A stretch of 64,000 nt of DNA from DATACN01 sp038215095. Lineage in GTDB: Bacteria > Actinomycetota > Thermoleophilia > Solirubrobacterales > Thermoleophilaceae. The notes beneath the pieces are model-generated. The model saw nothing but the letters and a program-made list of their open reading frames with translations, did not search any database and was not told where the DNA came from. The translations under genes and the position numbers were made by a program. This document shows, piece after piece, positions 1-8,384 of this stretch. The number at the start of each line of letters is the position of its first letter. Within the stretch, counting starts at the first letter, position 1. The stretch lies in NCBI GenBank assembly GCA_038215095.1, contig JBBQRG010000002.1, forward strand, positions 24,323 to 88,322, given 5' to 3'.

Positions 1-922
<922 letters not shown>

Positions 923-926
<4 letters not shown>

Positions 927-1288
927 TTGCCGGGACCTGACTCGGCTGCATCGGACTCGTCGACGGCGACCACGTCAAGGGCGAGCAGGACGCGCGCGCT
1001 GTCGGACAGGTCACCCACGAGCATGCGCTCGGGCTCCGGATAGCCCTTCAGCAGCGTCGGGGTGGCCAGAACACGGCTGCCTCGCGCAAGCTCGGGGTCC
1101 TGGTTGACGTCCACGATGGTCAGTTCGTACCGACCCGCGAGATGTGCCTCGCAGATGTCGCGTGCGTTGCTTACCGCGCGCGCCGACGAGCTCGAGGCCC
1201 CGCTGACGAACAGGGTGAGCTCGTAGCGCGACTCGTCGAGCGCTGCGATGGCTGCTTCCAGCCGCTCGAGTGCCCCGTTGCCCGGCAC
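923..1288 (-). CDS. kaiB: KaiB-family protein (second copy)
   Basis: 121 residues. The central part has the thioredoxin-like KaiB fold signature: LTLFVSG near residue 25, a helix with ICEAHLAGRYELTIVDV, the turn ATPTLLK and the hallmark GDLSD near residue 93. It is longer than a typical KaiB of about 100 residues, with about 20 extra residues at the N-terminus and an acidic tail after the core. KaiB proteins bind the CI ring of KaiC after switching fold. It lies 4 nt after the first kaiB and overlaps the kinase gene by 4 nt. The sequence differs clearly from the other copy, so the two may bind different partners, for example KaiC and the kinase. That division of labour is inference. Confidence 0.9.
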
Positions 1289-1292
1289 CGGC

Positions 1293-1586
1293 TCACGAGT
1301 CCTTCGAGAGAAGCTGTAGCCCTACGATCACGCGGTCCGGATCCGACAGATCGCCGATCACCCTGCGCATCGGCGCGGGGAGCGTGCGCACGAGCGTCGG
1401 GACCGCGACGATCTCGTCGCCGGCGGCGAGCCGCGGCTGCTCGACCAGGTCCACCACCTCGATCTCGTATCCGTCGGCGAGGTGCTCCTCGCACAGGCGC
1501 CTGAGGTTGACGAGCGCCTTGATGGACTTCGGCGACTGACCAGCGACGTACAGCCGCAGGTGGCAGACCTCGTTCGAGCCGGTCAT
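1293..1586 (-). CDS. kaiB: KaiB-family protein (first copy)
   Basis: 97 residues, the normal KaiB length. It shows LRLYVAGQSPKS at the N-terminus, LCEEHLADGYEIEVVDL, VAVPTLVRTLPAPMRRVIGDLSD and a VIVGLQLL end, all characteristic of KaiB. The ATG at 1586 overlaps the kaiC stop (ATGA), which fixes the start; the reading frame stays open upstream for 81 more codons but that stretch is kaiC in another frame. Of the two copies this one is closest to the standard KaiB, so it is the better candidate for direct KaiC binding. Confidence 0.93.
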   Translation of the reverse strand: MTGSNEVCHLRLYVAGQSPKSIKALVNLRRLCEEHLADGYEIEVVDLVEQPRLAAGDEIVAVPTLVRTLPAPMRRVIGDLSDPDRVIVGLQLLSKDS

Positions 1587-3130
1587 CGTGTGGCGGCCAC
1601 GCCGTTGCCGATGGGCTCCTCGTCGGCTTCTCGGCGGTCGGCCTCCTGGGCGATGCGCGCCGAGCCCGTGAGCACTTCTCCGAGCGCATGGATGCCGGCC
1701 ACCTGGATCCCGTCCTTCGTGAGGAAGAACTCGCGGATCTGGTTCGAGTGCGCCATGCCCCTGGCCTTGAGCACCGACAGCGCGCGGTTGCGCTCGCCGT
1801 TCTGCTCCGTGGTCGTGACCAGCAGCCAAACGTCGATCAGCGCGGCGATCTGGTGGTTCGCCTGCTCAAGCTGGAGGTCCTGGTCCAGGCTGGTGAACAG
1901 GGCGGTTATGCCCCTCACCTTGAGGAAGTCGACCTGCCGGGTGAGCATGGCCGATACGTCGCGGCTCGCCCCGGCGGTGAAGAGGTCGGAGATCGGATCC
2001 ACGACGACCACGGACGGGTCGTGCTCCGCGACCAGGTCCTGCAGCGACGAGAGGTGGGCTTCGAGGCCCAGCAGGCTCGGTCGCACGCACTTGAACCGCA
2101 GCAGGCCCCGATCGACCCAGCGCCCGAGATCCATGCCGACCGAGGCCATGTTGCGGACGATCTGCGCCTCGGACTCCTCGAAGGCGAAGTAGAGAGCCCG
2201 CTCGCCGCGCCGGCACGCGGCGTCGCAGAACTGTGCCGCGAACGTGGACTTGCCGGTGCCGGCGGTGCCGCTCACGAGTATCGAGCTCCCGCGCAGGACG
2301 CCCTGTCCGCCGAGCAGCTCGTCGAGCCGTGGGATGCCCATCGAAAGGGTCTCGCCCGAGGCGTCGTGCTCGAGCCCGAGGGAGGTGATCGGAACCACCG
2401 ACACGCCGCCCTTGCCGATCAGGAACGGGTACTCGTTCGTTCCGTGCAGCGAGCCGCGGTACTTGAGCACCCGGAGGCGCCTGGTGGACGTCTCCTCGTT
2501 CACGCGGTGGTCGAGCACGATCACACAGTCGGAGACGTACTCCTCGATCCCATGGCGCGTCAGCGCGCCCTCCCCCCGTTCGCCAGTGATGATCGCCGTG
2601 ACGCCGCGGTCCTTGAGCCAGCGAAACAGCCGGCGCAGCTCGGCGCGCAGGGTCGCGGTGTCGGAGAAGGCTCCGAAGAGGTTCTCGATCGTGTCGATCA
2701 CGACGCGCTTGGCGCCGACCGAGTCGATGGAGGCCCCGAGGCGGATGAACAGGCCCTCGAGGTCCCAGTCCCCGGCCTCCTGGATCTGGCCCGGGTCGAT
2801 GCTCACGTGCTCGAGGTCGAGCTTGCAGTCCTCCTCGAACTGCACGAGGTCGAACCCGAGCGACGCGACGTTGGCGATCAGGTCCTCGCGGGTCTCCTCG
2901 AAGGCCAGGAACACCCCGTTCTCGCCGTAGTCGGTGATGCCGCGGACGAGGAACTCCATGCCGAACAGCGTCTTGCCGCAGCCGGCGGGGCCGCACACGA
3001 GCGTCGGGCGCCCGCGCGGCAGGCCGCCCTCGGTCACCTCGTCGAGCCCTTTGATCCCGGTCGCGGCCTTCGGCAGCTCCGCCACCGTGCCCGAGGCGAG
3101 CTGGGCGGTCGTCGGGGTATCTTCGGTCAT
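1583..3130 (-). CDS. kaiC: KaiC-family double-domain ATPase lacking phospho-acceptor residues
   Basis: 515 residues, two RecA-like domains. Walker A motifs are GPAGCGKT (residues 47-54) and GTAGTGKST (288-296); each is followed by the paired catalytic glutamates FEE (78-79 and 318-319). In the second domain the position of the autophosphorylated Ser431/Thr432 pair of Synechococcus KaiC aligns by eye with Ala429-Ala430 (HQIAALID, anchored by the downstream KARG and IREF motifs), so the standard phosphorylation cycle looks impossible. No kaiA is present. The start was set at the ATG at 3130 because AGGAG lies 4 nt upstream; an in-frame start 22 codons earlier has no such site. First gene of the kai operon. 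Confidence 0.95.
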   Translation of the reverse strand: MTEDTPTTAQLASGTVAELPKAATGIKGLDEVTEGGLPRGRPTLVCGPAGCGKTLFGMEFLVRGITDYGENGVFLAFEETREDLIANVASLGFDLVQFEEDCKLDLEHVSIDPGQIQEAGDWDLEGLFIRLGASIDSVGAKRVVIDTIENLFGAFSDTATLRAELRRLFRWLKDRGVTAIITGERGEGALTRHGIEEYVSDCVIVLDHRVNEETSTRRLRVLKYRGSLHGTNEYPFLIGKGGVSVVPITSLGLEHDASGETLSMGIPRLDELLGGQGVLRGSSILVSGTAGTGKSTFAAQFCDAACRRGERALYFAFEESEAQIVRNMASVGMDLGRWVDRGLLRFKCVRPSLLGLEAHLSSLQDLVAEHDPSVVVVDPISDLFTAGASRDVSAMLTRQVDFLKVRGITALFTSLDQDLQLEQANHQIAALIDVWLLVTTTEQNGERNRALSVLKARGMAHSNQIREFFLTKDGIQVAGIHALGEVLTGSARIAQEADRREADEEPIGNGVAATR

Positions 3131-3134
3131 CGGT

Positions 3135-3139
3135 CTCCT
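3135..3139 (-). promoter_or_regulatory. Ribosome-binding site of kaiC
   Basis: AGGAG on the minus strand, 4 nt before the ATG at 3130. It decides the kaiC start. It also shows that the kai mRNA has a 5' leader, unlike the many leaderless units in this window. Confidence 0.75.
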
Positions 3140-3201
3140 TTCCCGCGCACGCGCGGAACCTGGGGGGGTGGGCGTCGTGTCGAAGAAGCGGCGCATTCAT
3201 G

Positions 3202-3221
3202 TGGTCGACCCTTTTCGACCA
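3202..3221. promoter_or_regulatory. 7-bp perfect inverted repeat upstream of kaiC
   Basis: TGGTCGA (3202-3208), a 6-nt spacer and TCGACCA (3215-3221). It lies in the 110-bp gap between the dedA stop and the kaiC start, about 72-91 bp before the kaiC ATG and 20 bp past dedA. It could be an operator for the kai operon or a short terminator hairpin for dedA; there is no T-run after it on the minus strand, which slightly favours an operator. Confidence 0.45.
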
Positions 3222-3240
3222 ATGCTTTAGCGGCCGCAGG

Positions 3241-3837
3241 TCAGCGCGAGCCGCTTGGGCTGCCGTGGCGGAAGTGGCGCCACAGGAGCAGGCCGATCGC
3301 GACGGCGACCACCAGGCCGGCGCCCGCAATGCCGAAGGTCTTGAACAGCCTCTCGGCGGTGGGCCCCAGGAGGTACGCCAGCAGGCCGACGCTCAGCGCC
3401 CAGGCGATGCCGCCCAGCGCGTTCCAGAACAGGAAGGTCGTCCAGCGCATGTGGTTGATGCCGGCCAGCCAGGCCGCCGCGATGCGCAGGCCGGCGAACC
3501 AGCGGCCGAGGAACACGGACTTCGCGCCGTGGCGCTCGAAGAACGGCTCGCCGTACTCGATCACCTTCTGGCGGTAGTCGAGCAGCGGCCCCTTGGCCGT
3601 GAGCAGCCGGCGGCCACCCTTGCGCCCGATCCAGTAGCCGACGTTGTCGCCGACGATGGCCGCGCCGGCCGCGATCACGATCACCAGCTCGATGCTCAGC
3701 TTCCCCCTCGACGCGACCACCCCCGATGCGATCAAGGCGGTTTCGCCGGGGAGCGGCAGCCCGGAGGACTCGAGGCCCACGAGCAGTGCGAGGGCCAGGT
3801 AGCCGAGGTTGGCCGGGATCCCGATCAGCGAGGCCAT
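3241..3837 (-). CDS. DedA-family membrane protein
   Basis: 198 residues from the ATG at 3837. The DedA/SNARE-associated signature is present: an N-terminal hydrophobic helix, LESSGLPLPGET near residue 25, GDNVGYWIGRKGG near residue 66, then FLGRWFAGLRIAAAWLAGI and two C-terminal membrane helices. DedA proteins are polytopic membrane proteins; members of the family move undecaprenyl-phosphate or phospholipids across the membrane, but the substrate cannot be told from sequence. An alternative TTG start at 3897 would add 20 residues with no ribosome-binding site. It reads toward kaiC with a 110-bp gap and is divergent from the next gene. Confidence 0.88.
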   Translation of the reverse strand: MASLIGIPANLGYLALALLVGLESSGLPLPGETALIASGVVASRGKLSIELVIVIAAGAAIVGDNVGYWIGRKGGRRLLTAKGPLLDYRQKVIEYGEPFFERHGAKSVFLGRWFAGLRIAAAWLAGINHMRWTTFLFWNALGGIAWALSVGLLAYLLGPTAERLFKTFGIAGAGLVVAVAIGLLLWRHFRHGSPSGSR

Positions 3838-3934
3838 GAGCGCAGGATGACGCTTGAGCGGAGGCTGCGCAGCCGGCCGAGCCGGCTGCTTGCCCAACGG
3901 CGGTCAGCCGCAGGAACCGCCAAGCTTCGGCCGC

Positions 3935-6139
3935 GTGACCGCGCTCTACTCCCTTGCGCTGCTCGTGAGCGCGGCCCTGCTGTTCGTGCTGGAGCCGATG
4001 GTGGGCAAGTTCGTGCTGCCGCTGGTGGGATCCGCTCCGCAGGTGTGGCCCACGACGGTGCTGTTCTTCCAGGCGGCGCTCCTGGCCGGCTACGGCTTCG
4101 CGCACGTCACGAGCAGGCTGCGGGCGCGGCGCCAGGCGCTGCTGCAGCTGGGTCTGCTCGTGCTGGCGGCGCTGGTGCTGCCGCTGGCCGTGCCCACCGG
4201 CGAGCCGCCGCTCGGCAACCCGATTCCGTGGCTGCTGGGGGTGCTGGCCACCACGGCGGGGCTGCCGTTCTTCGCCCTGGCCGCCAACGGGCCGATGCTG
4301 CAGCGCTGGCTTGCCAGCACCCGCCACCGCGCCGCGCGCGACCCCTACTTCCTGTTCGCGGCCAGCAACGGCGGCAGCCTGCTGGGGCTGCTGGCCTACC
4401 CGGTGATCGTGGAGCGGCTGCTGGGGCTGCACGACCAGGGCGGCGCCTGGAGCATCGGCTACGCGCTGGCCGGCGTGCTGGTGGCGGCGAGCGCGGCTGC
4501 GCTGTGGCTGCGGCCGGAGGCGGAGCTGAGCGCCGCTCCCGCGCCGGCCACGGCGTCAAGCGTTCGCGCCGGGCCGGTCACATGGCGGCGGCGCCTGCTC
4601 TGGCTGGCGCTCGCGGCCGTGCCGTCCAGCCTCATGCTCGGCACAACGAGCTTCATCACGCGCGACCTCGCGCCGGTGCCGCTGCTGTGGGTCGTGCCGC
4701 TGGCCCTATACCTGTTCACGTTCGTGGTGGCCTTCTCGCCCTGGACGAACGCCGGCCGGCTCACGGTCTGGGGGCGGCGCCTGCTGCCGGTGACCACGAT
4801 CCTGGTGGCGTACAGCCTGCTGATCCGCGCGCAGGGGCCGCTGAGCCTGCTGCTGGCCGTGCACCTCGTGGCGCTGGTGGTGGCGGGGCTGCTGCTGCAC
4901 GGCCGGCTCGCGGCCGACCGCCCCGACCCCAGCCACCTGACCGAGTTCTACCTCTGGGTGGCGCTGGGCGGAGCCGTGGGCGGCACCTTCAACGCGCTGG
5001 TCGCACCGCTCGTGTTCCCCGGGCTCGTGGAGTACCCGCTGGCGATCGTCGCGGCCTGCCTGCTGCGGCCCGCCCCGCCGAAGAAGCGCCCCGACTTCCT
5101 CGAGTTCTTCACGGAACGCACCGGGCCAACGCGCTGGATGGACCTGGGCGTGCCGCTGCTGCTCGGCTCGGTGGTCGCGCTGGTGCTCGAGGCGTCCACC
5201 GGCTCGGACGCCACCACGAATGTCGTGGCGGGCGTGGCCCTCGGGCTGATGGTGAACATGGCGCGCCGGCCGCTGCGCTTCGGGCTCGCGCTCGGCGCGC
5301 TGTTCCTGGCCGTGGCGCTGACCGGCTACGGGAGGGCCGACACGCTCGAGCGCTCGCGCAGCTTCTTCGGCATCTACCACGTGGAGGCGCACGAGCACGG
5401 GCGCCTGCATCAGCTCTACTCGGGAACCACGCTGCATGGCAGCGAGCGCAGCGGGCCGGGCCGGCCCCAGCCGCTCAGCTACTACAGCCCAACGGGACCG
5501 GTGGGACAGGCGTTCAGGGAGCTGCCGCGCCGGGCCACCGAGCGCGGCGCGGCGATCGGGCTGGGCGCCGGCACGCTGAGCTGCTACGAGCGGCCGGGCG
5601 GCTCCTTCACCTTCTACGAGATCGACGAGACCGTCGTGCGGATCGCGCGCGACAGGCGGCTGTTCACCTTCCTGTCCGACTGCGCGGTGCGCCCCCGCGT
5701 GGTGCTGGGCGACGGGCGGCGCTCGCTCGAGCGGGTGCGACCGGCCGCCCACGGGCTGATCATGGTGGACGCGTTCAACTCCGACGCGATCCCCGTGCAC
5801 CTGATCACGCGCGAGGCCGTGCGGCTGTACGTGTCGCGGACGAGCCCGGGCGGCGCGCTGATGTTCAACCTCTCGAACCGCTACCTGAACCTCGAGCCGG
5901 TGGTGGGAAACGTGGCCCGCGACCTGTCGCTGACTTGCCGCATCCAGCGCTACAAGCCGGCCGCGGCGAACAAGCGGCGCGGCTACGACAAGTCGACTTG
6001 GGCCCTGCTCAGCCGCTCTCCCGCCGACCTCGGCAGGCTGGCCCGCGACCGGCGCTGGCGCACCTGCCGCGGCAACCCCTCGCAGCGCACCTGGAGCGAC
6101 GACTACTCGAACCCGCTGTCGGTGGTTCACTGGGGCTGA
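3935..6139 (+). CDS. Membrane-fused spermidine synthase-like protein
   Basis: 734 residues. The first roughly 470 residues form about 12 hydrophobic helices; the last 250 carry a spermidine-synthase-like Rossmann domain with a glycine-rich GLGAGTLSCYE loop, the acidic FYEIDE binding position and LGDGRRSLER, then VDAFNSDAIP. This fused transporter-like/aminopropyltransferase-like architecture is widespread in bacteria and its reaction is not established, so a polyamine product should not be assumed. The GTG at 3935 was chosen because the sequence upstream is shadow coding of dedA; no clear ribosome-binding site is seen. Divergent from dedA. Confidence 0.85.
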   Translation: MTALYSLALLVSAALLFVLEPMVGKFVLPLVGSAPQVWPTTVLFFQAALLAGYGFAHVTSRLRARRQALLQLGLLVLAALVLPLAVPTGEPPLGNPIPWLLGVLATTAGLPFFALAANGPMLQRWLASTRHRAARDPYFLFAASNGGSLLGLLAYPVIVERLLGLHDQGGAWSIGYALAGVLVAASAAALWLRPEAELSAAPAPATASSVRAGPVTWRRRLLWLALAAVPSSLMLGTTSFITRDLAPVPLLWVVPLALYLFTFVVAFSPWTNAGRLTVWGRRLLPVTTILVAYSLLIRAQGPLSLLLAVHLVALVVAGLLLHGRLAADRPDPSHLTEFYLWVALGGAVGGTFNALVAPLVFPGLVEYPLAIVAACLLRPAPPKKRPDFLEFFTERTGPTRWMDLGVPLLLGSVVALVLEASTGSDATTNVVAGVALGLMVNMARRPLRFGLALGALFLAVALTGYGRADTLERSRSFFGIYHVEAHEHGRLHQLYSGTTLHGSERSGPGRPQPLSYYSPTGPVGQAFRELPRRATERGAAIGLGAGTLSCYERPGGSFTFYEIDETVVRIARDRRLFTFLSDCAVRPRVVLGDGRRSLERVRPAAHGLIMVDAFNSDAIPVHLITREAVRLYVSRTSPGGALMFNLSNRYLNLEPVVGNVARDLSLTCRIQRYKPAAANKRRGYDKSTWALLSRSPADLGRLARDRRWRTCRGNPSQRTWSDDYSNPLSVVHWG

Positions 6140-6299
6140 AAGCGATCGCGCTCTCGGCGGCCGTTCCAGGCGAGCCGCGTCCACCGCGTTGCCCCGCGTC
6201 CCCGACGCGAACGTCCGCTGAAATCGATCGCGCTCTCGGCGTCCATTCCAGGCAAGCCGCGTCCACCGCGTTGCCCCGCGTCCCCTACGCGAACGTCGT
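6136..6299. repeat. Two tandem copies of an 82-bp repeat
   Basis: Unit 1 runs from 6136 to 6217 and unit 2 from 6218 to 6299. They differ at only a handful of positions; both start CTGAAAnCGATCGCGCTCTCGGCG and share CCGCGTCCACCGCGTTGCCC. The first unit begins inside the stop codon of the upstream gene. An 18-bp stretch at the end of that gene (6122-6139) recurs with two changes at 6313-6330, so this junction appears to have been rearranged by duplication. No gene is recognised in the repeat. Confidence 0.8.
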
Positions 6300-6339
6300 C
6301 TACTCCAGGGCCGTGATTCACTGGCGCTGACGGCGGAGG

Positions 6340-6589
6340 CGCCGGGCCCGGCGACGAGCGCTTCGTGTCCGCGTGGGAAGGGGCGCGCGCGTGACTCGAG
6401 AGCCAGGACGGCTTCCTCGGGCGCCGGCTCCACCAAAGCCTCGCGCCGTCGGACTTCCGCTTCGTGAACCTGGGCTGGTGGGAGAGCGAGGAGGCCTACC
6501 GGCAGGCGGTCGATCGCCCTGACGCGGCGTCAGCCCTGGACATCCCCTTCACCGGGCGCCCCGCTCTGTACGAGGTCATCCGCCGCTGA
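6340..6589 (+). pseudogene. Antibiotic-biosynthesis-monooxygenase-like pseudogene
   Basis: In one frame the sequence encodes GDERFVSAWEGARA, then TGA (6392-6394), then LESQDGFLGRRLHQSL, FRFVNLGWWESEEAYRQAV and a PALYEVIRR end before a stop at 6587. This is the order of motifs in small ABM-domain (dimeric ferredoxin-like) proteins: AWE.AR, GFLG..LH, FVN..WES.EA and a LYEVI end. The internal TGA and the lack of a recognisable start mean it is broken. The 5' boundary is approximate; upstream lies the 82-bp tandem repeat. The last 60 bp overlap the convergent oxidoreductase gene. Confidence 0.65.
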
Positions 6590-7585
6590 CATGCCGAAGG
6601 CTTCGGCGATGAGCTCGTAGGAGCGTCGCCGCGCGGCATGGTCGTGGGTGATCGTCACGATCACGGCCTCCTCCGCCCCGTACTCGCTCGCCACCTGCTG
6701 AAGCCCGGCACGCACCGTCTCCGGCGAGCCGATCACGGCACGGCGCCCCGAGCCGCCGGGCGTGCGCTCGCGCGTCTCGAGGTAGCGCAGCGCCTTGTCC
6801 ACCGGCGGCACCGGGATCAGCCGGCCCTGGCGCAGCATCGAGAAGCTCATGCGGCTGCTGGCGGCAAGGCGCTCGGCCTCGTCGTCGGTGTCCGCGCAGA
6901 TCGCCATCACGCCCACCGACAGCTTCGGCGCGGCCAGCCGCTCGGAGTGCTGGAAGTGTTCGCGGTAGCTCTTCGCGATCGTCGCCCCCTGCGGGTTGAT
7001 GAAGTCGGCGAAGGAGTAGGGCAGACCGAGCTCGCCGGCCCAGATCGCGCTCTGGGGCGACGAGCCGAGCAGCCACGGCTCGGGCCGCTCGGGCAGCCCC
7101 GGTAGCGCGGCCAGCCGCTTGAAGGGGTGGTCGTCCGGGAGGGTGCCCTCGAGGTAGCCCAGCAGCTCGGTGAGCTGCTGGGGGAAGTCGTCGGGCGGCA
7201 CGTGGTTGCGGTCGCGCAGCAGCGCGAAGCTCGTGATCTGGTCGGTGCCGGGCGCGCGCCCCAGGCCGAGGTCGATGCGCTCGGGGTAGAGCCCGGCCAG
7301 GATGCTGAAGTTCTCCGCCACGTGCAGCGGGCTGTAGTGGGGCAGCATCACGCCGCCGCTGCCCACGCGGATGCGCTCGGTGGCTGCGGCGATCGGGCCG
7401 ATCAGCGCCTCCGGGCTCGCGCAGGCCAGCATCGGCGTGCCGTGGTGCTCGGCCACCCAGTAGCGGTGGTAGCCGAGGCGGTCGGCCAGCCGCGCCAGGT
7501 CGAGCGAGTTGTGCAGCGCCTGCGCGCCGGTCATCCCCTCCGAGATAGGCGACTGGTCGAGCACGCTGAGGCGCGGCTCGGTCAC
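6530..7585 (-). CDS. LLM-class (luciferase-like) flavin-dependent oxidoreductase
   Basis: 351 residues. It follows the short-chain LLM monooxygenase pattern: LSVLDQSPISEGMT at the N-terminus, RYWVAEHHGTP, the glycine-rich VGSGGVMLPHYSPL, ERIDLGLGRAPGTD, PWLLGSSPQSA and GSPETV near residue 287. Proteins of this group use reduced FMN; the substrate is not predictable. The GTG start at 7585 overlaps the stop of the upstream SDR gene by 4 nt, so the pair is co-translated. Its last 20 residues after the conserved YELIAEAF end run into the monooxygenase pseudogene on the other strand and look like a late extension. Confidence 0.9.
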   Translation of the reverse strand: MTEPRLSVLDQSPISEGMTGAQALHNSLDLARLADRLGYHRYWVAEHHGTPMLACASPEALIGPIAAATERIRVGSGGVMLPHYSPLHVAENFSILAGLYPERIDLGLGRAPGTDQITSFALLRDRNHVPPDDFPQQLTELLGYLEGTLPDDHPFKRLAALPGLPERPEPWLLGSSPQSAIWAGELGLPYSFADFINPQGATIAKSYREHFQHSERLAAPKLSVGVMAICADTDDEAERLAASSRMSFSMLRQGRLIPVPPVDKALRYLETRERTPGGSGRRAVIGSPETVRAGLQQVASEYGAEEAVIVTITHDHAARRRSYELIAEAFGMSAADDLVQSGAPGEGDVQG

Positions 7586-8361
7586 GGGGAGGTGGCCACC
7601 AGGCGCTCTGACAGCTCGCGCAGCTGCCGGCGCGCCTCGGCGTCGTAGGCCTGCGGGTCGGCCCGCTGCTCGCGCTGCCCGTTGAAGTAGGAGCCGCTGA
7701 CCCCGTCGACGGCCGGATCGGTCACCAGCCGCTTGGTCGCCTCCACGCCCTCCTCGAGGGTGCTCGTCGGCGACGGCACCATCTTCGTGGGCATGAAGGT
7801 GGCCGGGTGAAGCGCCGTCACGGTCACGCCGTCGGGCAGGCGCTCGGCCAGGTCGACCGTGGAGAGGATCTGGGCGAGCTTGCTCTGCATGTACGCGCGC
7901 CAGCCGCTGTAGCCGTGCTCGATCATGGGATCGTTGAAGTCGATCGCCGTCTGGCCGGCCGAGGCGACGTTCACGATCCGCGCCGGCTTCGAGCGCTCCA
8001 GCAGCGGCAGCAGCTCGACCGTGAGCAGGTAGCCGGCAAGGTAGTTCACGGCGAAGCGCAGCTCGATGCCGTCGGAGCTCTCCTGGCGCTCGCCGTCGAA
8101 GCCGATGCCGGCGTTGTTCACCAGCACGTCGAGGCGCTCCTCGCGCCCGTTCACGTCGGCCGCCAGCCGCCGCACCTCGTCCAGCGAGGAGAGCTCGGCC
8201 AGGTAGCCGCGGTGGCCCTCGCCGGGCAGTTCGTCCAGCGTGTCGTCGAGGCGCTCCTGACTCCGGCCGTGGGCGAGGATCGTGTGGCCCTCGCCCGCGA
8301 GCGCGTTCGCGAGGCCGCGCCCGAGGCCGTCGGTGGCGCCGGTGATCAGGATGACCGCCAT
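7582..8361 (-). CDS. Short-chain dehydrogenase/reductase
   Basis: 259 residues with a Rossmann fold: TGATDGLGRG cofactor loop (residues 7-16), NNAGIG near residue 86, an active-site serine region IVNVASAG and the catalytic YMQSK pair. The Arg after the second strand (HGRS) suggests NADP(H) preference. It is the first gene of a two-gene unit with the LLM oxidoreductase. A TACGAT -10 (8369-8374 on the minus strand) sits 7 nt before the ATG with no ribosome-binding site, so its mRNA is probably leaderless. Confidence 0.9.
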   Translation of the reverse strand: MAVILITGATDGLGRGLANALAGEGHTILAHGRSQERLDDTLDELPGEGHRGYLAELSSLDEVRRLAADVNGREERLDVLVNNAGIGFDGERQESSDGIELRFAVNYLAGYLLTVELLPLLERSKPARIVNVASAGQTAIDFNDPMIEHGYSGWRAYMQSKLAQILSTVDLAERLPDGVTVTALHPATFMPTKMVPSPTSTLEEGVEATKRLVTDPAVDGVSGSYFNGQREQRADPQAYDAEARRQLRELSERLVATSP

Positions 8362-8368
8362 TCGACCG

Positions 8369-8378
8369 ATCGTAGACT
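8369..8378. promoter_or_regulatory. Bidirectional leaderless promoter core, ATCGTAGACT
   Basis: The minus-strand -10 TACGAT (8369-8374) and the plus-strand -10 TAGACT (8373-8378) share the central TA at 8373-8374. They lie 7 nt before the SDR ATG (8361) and 6 nt before the carboxyltransferase GTG (8385). The entire intergenic region is 23 bp, so both mRNAs must begin at or next to their start codons. Confidence 0.7.
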
Positions 8379-8384
8379 GGCGGC

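Noticed and set aside
1688..3577. A 629-codon plus-strand open frame across kaiC
   Set aside because: Antisense shadow produced by high third-position GC; no family motifs, and kaiC is unambiguous on the other strand.
3199..6330. A 1043-codon open frame on the plus strand
   Set aside because: It is a shadow of dedA and the spermidine-synthase-like gene in another frame; composition is Arg/Ala/Gly-rich without motifs, whereas the overlapping frames show clear families.
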